Part shown: in pieces, positions 21,334-29,000 of the stretch | Numbering within the stretch: position 1 is the stretch's first letter | Layout of the letters: the number at the start of each line of letters is the position of its first letter | Source of the DNA: a virus | Length of the DNA stretch: 29,894 nucleotides | Virus record (IMG/VR): IMGVR_UViG_3300048809_000020 | Coordinates: 1-29,894 of that record | Strand: one strand, 5' to 3' | The notes under the pieces: generated by a model | What the model saw: only the letters and a program-made list of their open reading frames with translations | Databases searched by the model: none | What the model was told of the DNA's origin: nothing | Made by a program: the position numbers and the translations under genes

Positions 21334-21522
21334 CTAGACCTCCTGAATTTTCTCTAACCCCTTGGCTAGATGATTGCGGGGATGCTTGCCGCGGTCCCAT
21401 TTCACCACTACCCTCGTTGGGGTAATCTTCTTAATGGTCCCATCCCCCAGTGCGTCTCGATATTCCTGGCGTCCCTCGGATAGGCGAACACGATCCCCGA
21501 CAATGGCCTCGCCGTGGTTCAC
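21334..21522 (-). CDS. KOW/SH3-like small protein
   Basis: A 62-aa protein with GTG start in a GTGA overlap with the zinc-ribbon gene. It reads as a single small beta barrel: AIVGDRVRLSEGRQEYRDAL then GDGTIKKITPTRVVVKWDRG and a Lys/Arg/Glu end. 'GDrVrl.......~G~I..I..~rv.VkWd.G' is the general pattern of KOW/SH3-type barrels that bind RNA, DNA or proteins. I infer a small binding adaptor made together with terminase and portal. The last codons contain the ribosome binding site (AGGAGG) of the portal gene. Confidence 0.6.
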   Translation of the reverse strand: MNHGEAIVGDRVRLSEGRQEYRDALGDGTIKKITPTRVVVKWDRGKHPRNHLAKGLEKIQEV

Positions 21523-22121
21523 TTCCGCATCCGCCCGCCATCCCGGTTCCTGCCGTCTTCGCGGTTGCTGGCGTCACGCGACAGCGCATCAAAGAAAAAG
21601 GCTCCCTGGTACTTCTCTCGCGGCCTATTGTCATTCTCGCGCATCGCGAACCTTGCGAAATCCCGCTGCGACTCGCGCATGGGAGGAACGAATCTTCTTT
21701 CCCCGTCCTTCCCGATGATGTAGCCGCCCTGCTGCATGACCTGCCGAAGCTCCGCGCGGTTGTGCCTGGTCACGATCTCGCTCTGCATTTCCTTGCCAAT
21801 CCGGGCTCGCTCCCACTTCTCGCGATGCTCCCGGTCGATCTCGCGCTCCACCTGCCGCTTCTGCCATGTTTCCCGAAGCTCTATCCTCTCACATCCCTCC
21901 GGGATAAGCGCATCCTTCTGACCTGGAAGACCATAGGTCCCGTCCGGGCGCTTGTACACCACCAGCGTTTCGAGATAGTCCCGTGGTGAAAAAGCCACGT
22001 AAATGCGTGGTGATTCTGCACCACACTCCGGGCACGGCTGCGGTTTTTCGCAGTCGTCCATCTTGGCGAACTTCTCGAACCGACCGTGTTCCTGGCAGTC
22101 AAAGTCGTAAAGAATTGGCAT
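21519..22121 (-). CDS. Zinc-ribbon protein (FmdB-like N-terminus)
   Basis: A 200-aa protein starting in a TGATG junction with the large terminase. The first 40 residues are an FmdB-type regulatory zinc ribbon: MPILYDFDCQEHGRFEKFAK, with Cys9, His12, Cys30 and Cys33 (CPECG) as likely ligands. His12 replaces the usual second Cys. The rest (about 75-200) is a long charged helix with many Arg, Glu and Gln (QKRQVEREIDREHREKWERA) and a basic, disordered end. FmdB ribbons occur in small phage proteins near the terminase, where they may bind DNA or the packaging motor. Coupling to terminase suggests a packaging accessory role. Confidence 0.75.
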   Translation of the reverse strand: MPILYDFDCQEHGRFEKFAKMDDCEKPQPCPECGAESPRIYVAFSPRDYLETLVVYKRPDGTYGLPGQKDALIPEGCERIELRETWQKRQVEREIDREHREKWERARIGKEMQSEIVTRHNRAELRQVMQQGGYIIGKDGERRFVPPMRESQRDFARFAMRENDNRPREKYQGAFFFDALSRDASNREDGRNRDGGRMRK

Positions 22122-24373
22122 CAGCCTTCGTCCTCCCAGCTCGCGCCCATTGCTCCCGGATGAACACTCACGGCTGCGCCCGCGAACGTCTCCCTGAGCG
22201 CCGGCGCGCCGCCATTCGCTAGTTGCTGCGGGCTCACGGTCGGAGGCGCGTAATCGTCTCCACCGAGTACTTCACGATACATGGGCGACGCCTCCTGCTC
22301 CCGCTGCTTCCGCAAATAGCTGATCGACTGCGCTTTACCGCTGATCTCCATTATGTGCAGCGACACCCAGATTATGCCCAGGGCCATGTAGCGATCGTCG
22401 TGCTGGCCGGATTCGGCGCGCGCCGCCTGCATCCCTTCGTCTCTGTGTAGCGCCTGCATTTCTTCAACGAACCGGGGTGAGTTGATATCGATCTCGCCGT
22501 CTCGCAGGGCCTTAATCGTGTAATCGATCACCATCGCGCGGCTCCAGCGATTCGTAACGAAACCCAGCCGCGTAGCGGTCGAAGGGTCGATCTTCTTTCG
22601 ATCCGTCCGCACCCAGTTGTGGAAGTTCGCCCAGCCCCGCTTTCGCAGTTCGAGCTGCGTAATTTCGCCGTTGAAATTGACCTCAATCGCCATTCTCGGC
22701 TGTTGATGACTCGCGCCCTGGTAAAACAACCCAACACAGTGACAAATGGACACGAAATCGGCCGCATTTATATACTCGCTGGCAAATTCGCACACCTGAA
22801 TATCGTTGTGCTCGAATGTTCCTTTACACAGTCCTTCGAGTACGGTGCGATCCTGGCCCACTCCGTCTCCCGTATCCACTCCGAAGCCGTAGGTTTCTCC
22901 GTATCGCGGCCACTGGAATACCATCAATTTCCCGGTCGGGTCGCCCGTCTGCCAACCGGGCCACTTGAGCGGCACCATCTGATACGGCCCCACGTCGATT
23001 ATTTTCCTGGTGGTGTCGCGATCATGCTCGTCGGCTTGTAATCGGGCCGGCAAAAGATGGATCGGCCCGCGGAATCCGAATACCCCTAGCGGCTCCTGGC
23101 AGTGCGTGTTGTAGGAGGAAAGCGTATCCACGTCGAACACGCTCTCGCCCGATGCGATGAACGATTCGAGATCGTCCGATGCAAATTCCCGAAGGAAGCG
23201 CGCCGTGTCTTTCTTTGAGGCGTAGTCTTCCTTGGTGATCTGCCAGAACCACATCTGCTCAAGCGGCATCTCCCAGTTCTCGGGATAGTGTCGTCGCAGC
23301 AGCTTGTCGGCCCGCACGAACTTTTTAGCGCGGCTTGCGTGTCCGATCGTCTCGCCGTTGGGATGCCAGCCCCGTTCCTTGAGTTTTAGCCGGACGGCCT
23401 CGTGGACCGCTGCCGGGTCCTCCGTGCTCATCTCCAGCTTGAAGGATCTTTTGAGCTGCGTCGGAGTCGGATAGAAGTTGAACGCCACAAACCACGGCAG
23501 GAACCCCGGCCTGAACTTGGCTTCGCCCTGCCAGTAGTGGCTCTTGCAGCGATTCCAGGTCTTGTACCACCAGCCGTAAGGCCCTTCACCGGTAGACTCC
23601 AGGATCACGATCTTGCTGGGATCTTCGTGAACCGCAGGCACCAGACCGGCGTCGATTAAGTCTTCTGCATTCAAATACGAAGCGACCTCCGAGAGGTGGA
23701 CGCAATCTGGGGTATTTCCGCGCCCGATGTCGTATTTCTGGGCGCCGTGCTGAACAATCAGCTTCGAATTGAGTTCCCCGAACTCCATGCGGGTTCCCAT
23801 CCGGTCCCGCGTCATCTCAGGCTTGAGCCAGTAGGGAATCCAGTCGTAAAGCTGCTTGTACTTGTCCACCATGTCCTTCGACCGCTCTTTGTCGGAGGAA
23901 CCCGTCAAGGCGATGACATTGGGGAAGAACAGGGTCCGGTGCCCGATCACAACCTGGGAGTCCGTGGTGATTCCGCACTGGCGGCCCTTCAGCCACATCA
24001 TCATGATCGCCCAGCCCATGTCTTCGAGCTCTGAGCGCGCGTCGTTCACCACGAGCTGCGCGATGTTCGGCGAATAGTGAATCACTTCGCTTTTGGCTAA
24101 GATCTTGGCGTAGCGCGTCGCAAAGTACAAGTAATCGACCTGGCTCAGGTACTTCTCGTTCTCAATCCACTTGACCTCTTCCCGGGTAAAGAGCATTCGG
24201 GGAGTACTTGGGGTGTAGGGCGGCTCACCGTACTGTTCCTTGTACCGCTGAAGCTTGTCGTCAAAGTGCGCGGCCGCTTCGTCGCAGGCTTCGACGGAAT
24301 GGTAGACCAGCTCGTAGCCGAGGTCTTCTTCCGCGACCTTCAGCCCTAACTCTACGCTCTTGCGGCTGTACAT
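22121..24373 (-). CDS. Terminase large subunit
   Basis: A 750-aa packaging motor and nuclease. Walker A-like KGRQCGITT at 129-137 fits the 'K.RQ.G.ST' form of phage terminases. PDCVHLSEVA (222-231) occupies the Walker B position with Ser-Glu in place of Asp-Glu. ILESTGEG (257-264) is the coupling motif. The C-terminal RNase H-like nuclease starts at GFGVDTGDGVGQD (Asp500, Asp508), with IEVNFNG (Glu564) and a late HDDRYMALGI (Asp659/660) as further acidic residues. The protein cuts genome concatemers and pumps DNA through the portal. At 750 residues it is longer than many terminases, with an extra charged N-terminal segment of about 60 residues and a disordered C-terminus. It starts 9 nt after the small-terminase candidate. 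Confidence 0.9.
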   Translation of the reverse strand: MYSRKSVELGLKVAEEDLGYELVYHSVEACDEAAAHFDDKLQRYKEQYGEPPYTPSTPRMLFTREEVKWIENEKYLSQVDYLYFATRYAKILAKSEVIHYSPNIAQLVVNDARSELEDMGWAIMMMWLKGRQCGITTDSQVVIGHRTLFFPNVIALTGSSDKERSKDMVDKYKQLYDWIPYWLKPEMTRDRMGTRMEFGELNSKLIVQHGAQKYDIGRGNTPDCVHLSEVASYLNAEDLIDAGLVPAVHEDPSKIVILESTGEGPYGWWYKTWNRCKSHYWQGEAKFRPGFLPWFVAFNFYPTPTQLKRSFKLEMSTEDPAAVHEAVRLKLKERGWHPNGETIGHASRAKKFVRADKLLRRHYPENWEMPLEQMWFWQITKEDYASKKDTARFLREFASDDLESFIASGESVFDVDTLSSYNTHCQEPLGVFGFRGPIHLLPARLQADEHDRDTTRKIIDVGPYQMVPLKWPGWQTGDPTGKLMVFQWPRYGETYGFGVDTGDGVGQDRTVLEGLCKGTFEHNDIQVCEFASEYINAADFVSICHCVGLFYQGASHQQPRMAIEVNFNGEITQLELRKRGWANFHNWVRTDRKKIDPSTATRLGFVTNRWSRAMVIDYTIKALRDGEIDINSPRFVEEMQALHRDEGMQAARAESGQHDDRYMALGIIWVSLHIMEISGKAQSISYLRKQREQEASPMYREVLGGDDYAPPTVSPQQLANGGAPALRETFAGAAVSVHPGAMGASWEDEG

Positions 24374-24382
24374 GAGCCCAGT

Positions 24383-25030
24383 TTAGCTGCTCTCAACCTT
24401 GGCAGGAATAGCCCGAAGCTTCGCGGCCATGTTCCTGATCCCGGTTTCAAATGATGGCAGTTCGATTCCGGCCGATTCCGCAAAGGATTCGGACTTGGCG
24501 ACCGCGTTGTTCTGGTTGGTCACCGAAACATTCACCCCGCCGCCGCGCTTCTTTGCGCCCGCCACTTCCATGAACAGGCTCCGGTCGTTGTGCCCGAAGG
24601 CGGGCATCGAGGCGCTTTCGGCCATCGCCAGGGCCACTTCATGCGCCCGCCCTGCGATCACCGCGCCAATCTGGATCTGGGCCACGTCGAAGTGATACCG
24701 GTGCAGGACGCGCGCGCAAGCCCCAAAGACGACGGATCTGTTCACCCCGGCGCGCTCGCAGACCAGATCGAGAGACGGCGTATCGCCCTTTCCAGGGATA
24801 TGAGTCTTTCCCTTGAAGACCTTGTCGGCGACCTTGATGAACTTCACCATGTCATCTTCCCCGCGAAGAAGTTCTACCATGCGCCGCCGGGAGTCTGCGA
24901 CCGATTCCAAATCCGTCTTGATGAGCTTCACCAGGCCGTCGATCGATCCATCGAACGTCGCCGGAGGCGGGGGAAGCATCACCTCCTTGTGTTCGGGGAT
25001 TTTCTGGATTTCCTTCGGTTTGCGCTTCAT
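24383..25030 (-). CDS. Probable terminase small subunit
   Basis: A 215-aa protein immediately before the large terminase, overlapping the preceding gene by ATGA. It has a Lys-rich start, a helix (GLVKLIKTDLESVADSRRRM), a possible DNA-binding segment (PSLDLVCERAGVNRSVVFGA, about 85-104), helices that could oligomerise (QIQIGAVIAGRAHEVALAMA), and a 'GRSLF' like NDRSLFMEVAGAKKRGGGVN followed by VSVTNQNN. The 'a....~~~~R~lF~~~~G~~~~~G~~v~v~~~nn' end is the layout I know from small terminase-like proteins of environmental phages. It should recognise the packaging site. Identification rests on position and layout, not on a named motif. Confidence 0.7.
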   Translation of the reverse strand: MKRKPKEIQKIPEHKEVMLPPPPATFDGSIDGLVKLIKTDLESVADSRRRMVELLRGEDDMVKFIKVADKVFKGKTHIPGKGDTPSLDLVCERAGVNRSVVFGACARVLHRYHFDVAQIQIGAVIAGRAHEVALAMAESASMPAFGHNDRSLFMEVAGAKKRGGGVNVSVTNQNNAVAKSESFAESAGIELPSFETGIRNMAAKLRAIPAKVESS

Positions 25031-25407
25031 GCGATTCCTTGGCGCTTCAGAATCCTCAGCACCGTCCCAGGGTTCCAGTTTTCCTTCTGGTACCGGGTCA
25101 TGAAGCCGTGCCGCTCCATTCCCTCCGCGATCAGCCGGAAGGAAATTCCCTTCTTTCTCTGTTGGATCATGAACTCCAGCGCCTCTTTTTCCTTCGGGTA
25201 GTTCGGATGTTCGGCGAACGGAATCATTCCCTCCCGCCCTTTGTACTTGGCGCGGGCCTCGCGCATCCGCGCCATCGCCATGCGATTGCCTTCCCGGAGC
25301 GTGATGTTCACCACCTCATCGACCAGCTTGTTCACTTTGTCGGTGAGCTGCTTTCGAAGTTCGTCCACGAATTCGATGTTGCCACATCCCGCAACGATGT
25401 GCAACAC
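25027..25407 (-). CDS. Small HTH protein resembling a recombinase C-terminal helix
   Basis: A 126-aa protein, GTG start at 25405-25407 (a later GTG at 25366-25368 is an alternative). The N-terminal half is a helical, charged region (DELRKQLTDKVNKLVDEVVN). The C-terminal half, EALEFMIQQRKKGISFRLIA then EGMERHGF, WNPGTVLRILKRQG, strongly resembles the helix-turn-helix at the end of the large serine recombinase 'Recombinase' region ('G.s~r.IA..L~..G~.t..g..W.p.tV.riL'). No catalytic resolvase domain is present, so it is not a recombinase, but probably a sequence-specific DNA-binding protein. As first gene of the packaging operon it may recognise the packaging site, or regulate the promoter just upstream. 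Confidence 0.7.
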   Translation of the reverse strand: MLHIVAGCGNIEFVDELRKQLTDKVNKLVDEVVNITLREGNRMAMARMREARAKYKGREGMIPFAEHPNYPKEKEALEFMIQQRKKGISFRLIAEGMERHGFMTRYQKENWNPGTVLRILKRQGIA

Positions 25408-25414
25408 TGTCGCT

Positions 25415-25708
25415 ATGAGATTCCTTAGCTTCCTGTTGATTCTAGTGAGCCTCTTGGCTCAGGACAAACCCAAAGAGACTCCCGAAAAGGCTCCAAAAAT
25501 CTCGACCGAGCAGCGCGCGGTATTCTGGAGAGCCCAGGCTGAGTTCAGCAATGCCCAGGCCCAGGCCGCCGTCGCCAAGGCAAAACTCGATGCGGCGATC
25601 GAAGACATCCGCAAAACCTGTGACGCCATCCCGCAATTCGGGCCGGACGGAGAACCGCAATGCCCATCGTCCGCAGTAAAACCCGCCACTCCTCCGCCGG
25701 TGAAGTAG
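25415..25708 (+). CDS. Small secreted helical protein
   Basis: A 97-aa protein; start ATG 25415-25417 is chosen because the signal peptide MRFLSFLLILVSLLAQ begins there. Open frame further upstream lies over the opposite gene. The mature part is charged, then a long Ala/Gln-rich helix (QAEFSNAQAQAAVAKAKLDA), two Cys near the end (RKTCDAIP and PQCPSS) and a Pro-rich tail. I know this 'signal peptide, Ala/Gln helix, late Cys' plan from small secreted proteins of Acidobacteriota and their phages; function unknown. It starts 7 nt from the divergent packaging operon start and covers that operon's promoter. It overlaps the next gene by 49 nt. Confidence 0.7.
   Translation: MRFLSFLLILVSLLAQDKPKETPEKAPKISTEQRAVFWRAQAEFSNAQAQAAVAKAKLDAAIEDIRKTCDAIPQFGPDGEPQCPSSAVKPATPPPVK
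25439..25467 (-). promoter_or_regulatory. Promoter of packaging operon with built-in operator
   Basis: On the minus strand, -35 TTGTCC at 25462-25467 (4 of 6), 17-nt spacer, -10 TAGAAT at 25439-25444 (5 of 6). Transcription should start near 25432, giving about 25 nt of leader before the GTG at 25407. Sixteen of the 17 spacer bases (25446-25461) are a perfect inverted repeat, TGAGCC-TCTT-GGCTCA. A dimeric repressor or a DNA-distorting activator bound there would control the promoter. The whole element lies inside the signal-peptide codons of the opposite gene. Confidence 0.55.
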
Positions 25709-26025
25709 TGGCGTCGCTCGGAAACAAGAGCTTCCAGGGACACGGCCTCCACCCGGAGGTCGCCCGGAGACTCGATGATCTGGTCAAGGGGATATCCTCC
25801 AACTCGACGCAGATCGATGCGCTCCAGAAAAGCGCCGTTACACCCGCGCAGGTTCAAGAAACCGCCGCGGCCGCCGCCAATTCCGCAGTATCGAGCGCGC
25901 TCCTGGCCAGTGGTCCGGGTCCTGGAACCTATACGATTGGAGCCAAACTCACGCCCGGCGGGAAGAATGGGACCATCACGATCGACTCGCAGGGGCGGAT
26001 CACGCAGATCCAGCAAGCCTCTTAG
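25660..26025 (+). CDS. Tail-fibre-like small protein
   Basis: A 121-aa protein with GGACGGAGAA about 5 nt before the ATG, out of frame with the end of the secreted-protein gene it overlaps. It begins MPIVRSKTRHSSAGEVVASL, has a helical middle (PAQVQETAAAAANSAVSSAL, about 63-82), and ends with a beta module GTYTIGAKLTPGGKNGTITI then DSQGRITQIQQ. That end matches the phage tail-fibre pattern 'GtYt.g.kltpgG.nGtItvd.qGrIt.i..a'. The long N-terminal helix and single beta module suggest a small trimeric fibre or fibre-attachment part. It is on the opposite strand from all other tail genes here. Confidence 0.75.
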   Translation: MPIVRSKTRHSSAGEVVASLGNKSFQGHGLHPEVARRLDDLVKGISSNSTQIDALQKSAVTPAQVQETAAAAANSAVSSALLASGPGPGTYTIGAKLTPGGKNGTITIDSQGRITQIQQAS

Positions 26026-26028
26026 CTT

Positions 26029-26057
26029 GGCCCAATGAAACCGTCGAAATTGGTGCC
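26029..26057. other. Hairpin between convergent genes, weak terminator candidate
   Basis: GGCCCAAT and ATTGGTGCC can pair (8 bp with one bulged base, 12-nt loop) in the 38-nt gap between the plus-strand tail-fibre-like gene and the end of the giant minus-strand gene. Neither side has a T-run, so it is at best a poor bidirectional terminator. Its position between convergent genes is the main reason to list it. Confidence 0.3.
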
Positions 26058-26063
26058 CATAGT

Positions 26064-29000
26064 TTACGGCACCCCCACCACTTGCATCAAGCTCGACGTA
26101 ATGAGTCCAGCCGCGTTCTTGCGATCCACGATGTAGTACATCTCGTGCTGCGAGAGCCCAGGGATGTCGATCTCGCAGGTAGTCGAGCATGCCGTCCACG
26201 TTTGCGTTTCGCTCAGGTATGCGAATGGCGCCGATCCAGGTTGCGGCGGAAGCGCTCCGGTCGATGTAGCCGTCGCGCATACTTCCTGCCGAGACGTGCA
26301 GTAGAGGCTTGGGTTATAGCCGAATCTGATCCGGAACGATACGCCGCTGACACCACCGAGCTTAACCGGAACCGCAACGAAGGTCGAGCGATTAACGGAG
26401 TCCGTAGCTGGCCATGGCGGTAGCTGAATCGCTACGATGTCAGTCCTGACGCCTTCTTTCCAACTCACATCTCCGAAGATCCAGGAGCCGTCCACGATGC
26501 CGTTCCAGTTCCAGTAATTATTGGTCTGTCCCGGCCCGTTGAAAGCATACCCCAACGGCCTCCACAGCGCCGCGTTCGGATCGTTCTGGTTCCAGGAGTA
26601 CTGAGTGACCTGCGCTGCATACGGCGGAGCTGCGGCGAGGCAAGGTGCGTTGCGGTCGGGTGCGTGATAGAAGCAATTTACACCGGTGTCCGCGTTCGGA
26701 ACGCTCACGTAACGATTCCCGGCAGACGATCCACTGCGGCATTCCCCGGCATTGTAGGCGTAGCAGAATGTGTAGGGAGTGGAATCGCTGATGACCGAAC
26801 CCGGTCCACTGATGTCCTGCAGGAGGAACCGTCCCGCCCATGCCGTCCATCCAAGCGTCTTGGGCGATGCAGTGTCGATGCATGCACCTCCGGGGGTCGC
26901 CGCTGGACAGGTGATAAGGTAGGTGTTTGTGGTGCCGGCCTGGAGCGTCAGCGTGTGATACCAGACAATACAATCAAGACCCGCACACCCGCCAGCTGTC
27001 CCGAAAGGTCGTCCATCATATCCAAGCGTGGGCGGATTCGCGAGATAAGACTGACTACTCGGATGCGACTGGACATAAGTCAGGGACGGCCATCCGGCAC
27101 CCGCGAAGGGATACACCTCATTCATTCCATAAGTGAAGCCCGTTGGAATGATTGACGGGAGCGATCCCTGCCGAGCGCCATAAGCAATACCCCCTTGGTA
27201 CGAGGCTGCCACGTACTGAATCAGGTTCGTACCGGTTCCATCGGATTGTCCAAGGAATTGATGGCCGCCATCGATGCCTGGAGGATCAGGATAGGATACA
27301 CTCGGAGCACTTTCCTGAAACCAGTACACGTTCCCATCACATTGCCCCGTCGCCTGCATTACGGGCGTCCACGCGCCACCGCCTCCCGTACCGTGCGCCA
27401 CGGGAGCCGAGGCGCAGCCTTGGCTCTGTCCGCGCGCGACGACCAGCGTAATCGGCGAACATCCGGAACCGGTCTTCGTCAGGATTAAGAATTGTTCGCC
27501 GAACAGGGATGACCCGTCGATGAAGTTATCGCCTGGCTGCATGCCTTGAAGCTGAGCATAGCCAACCGTACAAGAACTGGGCCACATGGCCGTGTCTCCA
27601 CCGTCTATGGTCCAACTGGAATACGTTCCGCTTCCAAGAACGCTGGTTACGTTTATAACGAGCGTTGTGCTGGAATAACTTGTGACTGTTCCGTCCATGA
27701 AGTTGGAGCCGCTGATCGCTATTACCGGATGGCCAGCGCTCCACGAGAGACCCGATGCTACCGTAAATGTTTTACTGCCTGTGCCTATGGTCACGGAACT
27801 GCTTGAAGTTGTCGCATAACTAGCGCCACCGGTACTCGGGGCGACATTCTGCGGTTCGGTTGCGACGATCATCTGAATGCAGTTGTGCCCCGTGACGCCA
27901 TATGGGTTCGCGGGGCACGTGGTCGTGGTTGGGTCCGTCGCGACATTTGCGGTCAGCGCCGTCGTGCCCGTCTCGCCCGAAATCGAGTTGATCGCAAGCT
28001 GATAAAGCCCTACTCCGGTGGACGACTGAATGTTCAGCGGATCGTTGAAGATCTCCCCCCATCCAGCCGCCGTTTTCGCGTTGAACAGACCGTGCTGGCC
28101 ACCCCACCGCTGGCCCGCCCCGGCCCAAGACGACGTGCAAGCCGTGATCTGATTCGGCGCACTCAGCGCCACATTGAACCAGCAGGAATAACCGATGGAT
28201 TGCTGCCCACCATTCACTGTGATGCCGACGTAGTTACCCGAGAGCGAACCGAAAGAAACGACTGGAAAGTAAGTCTTGTTGAATCCCGCTCCCACGACCG
28301 ACGCGATCTGACTGAGAAGGTCATTCCCTGTGCCCGATGTGATCGAAGTGCAGGAGTAATTCGGCGATGTGGGTGCCGTCGTATAATTCGGAATCAGCGT
28401 CGCATACTTGCCGACGCTCGAATTGTACGTACACTGGTAGACCTGCGGAACCGTGCCCGATCCCGCGTAATACTGAATGTCTGGATTGGTTGCGTTGAAC
28501 GTACCGGTCGTCCCGTTGCCGATTGTGTTGTTTCCGAAGGCGAGCAGTCGGATTTCCCCCGTCGCTGGAATCAATAGGTAGAGCGTAGGATTCCCAAAGA
28601 TGTCCAGAAATTGACATTCCCGACCGATTTGCGCTGGGCTGAGAGGCGTCATGCCATCGGCCGCATAGTTGACGGTAACGGTCGCAACGGAACATAAATT
28701 CGCGCCGGTCCCGTCGCCGACAGAGAAGTTTGCCGAAACCGCGCTCGTATAGGTTGCGTTCTGGAGATACGCAGTTCCGGACCCGGAATTCCAGATCATA
28801 ACTCCGAAGTTCGGCATCGTGAACGCGGTCGATCCCATTGCGGCGCTGTTCGAATGTGCATAGGAGGTAGCGGTGCAATTCGAAAAAGTGGAACTGGAGA
28901 GAGTCCTGCAGTAAACCGTCTCTGGAGAGCTATCCTGGAACGAAACCGCATACTTGTCGTACCCGTACGGGCTGACGCTGCCCCCGTTGAGTTGCCGGAT

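Noticed and set aside
26035-26136. 33-aa plus-strand frame after the tail-fibre-like gene
   Set aside because: No ribosome binding site and mostly antisense to the end of the giant gene.
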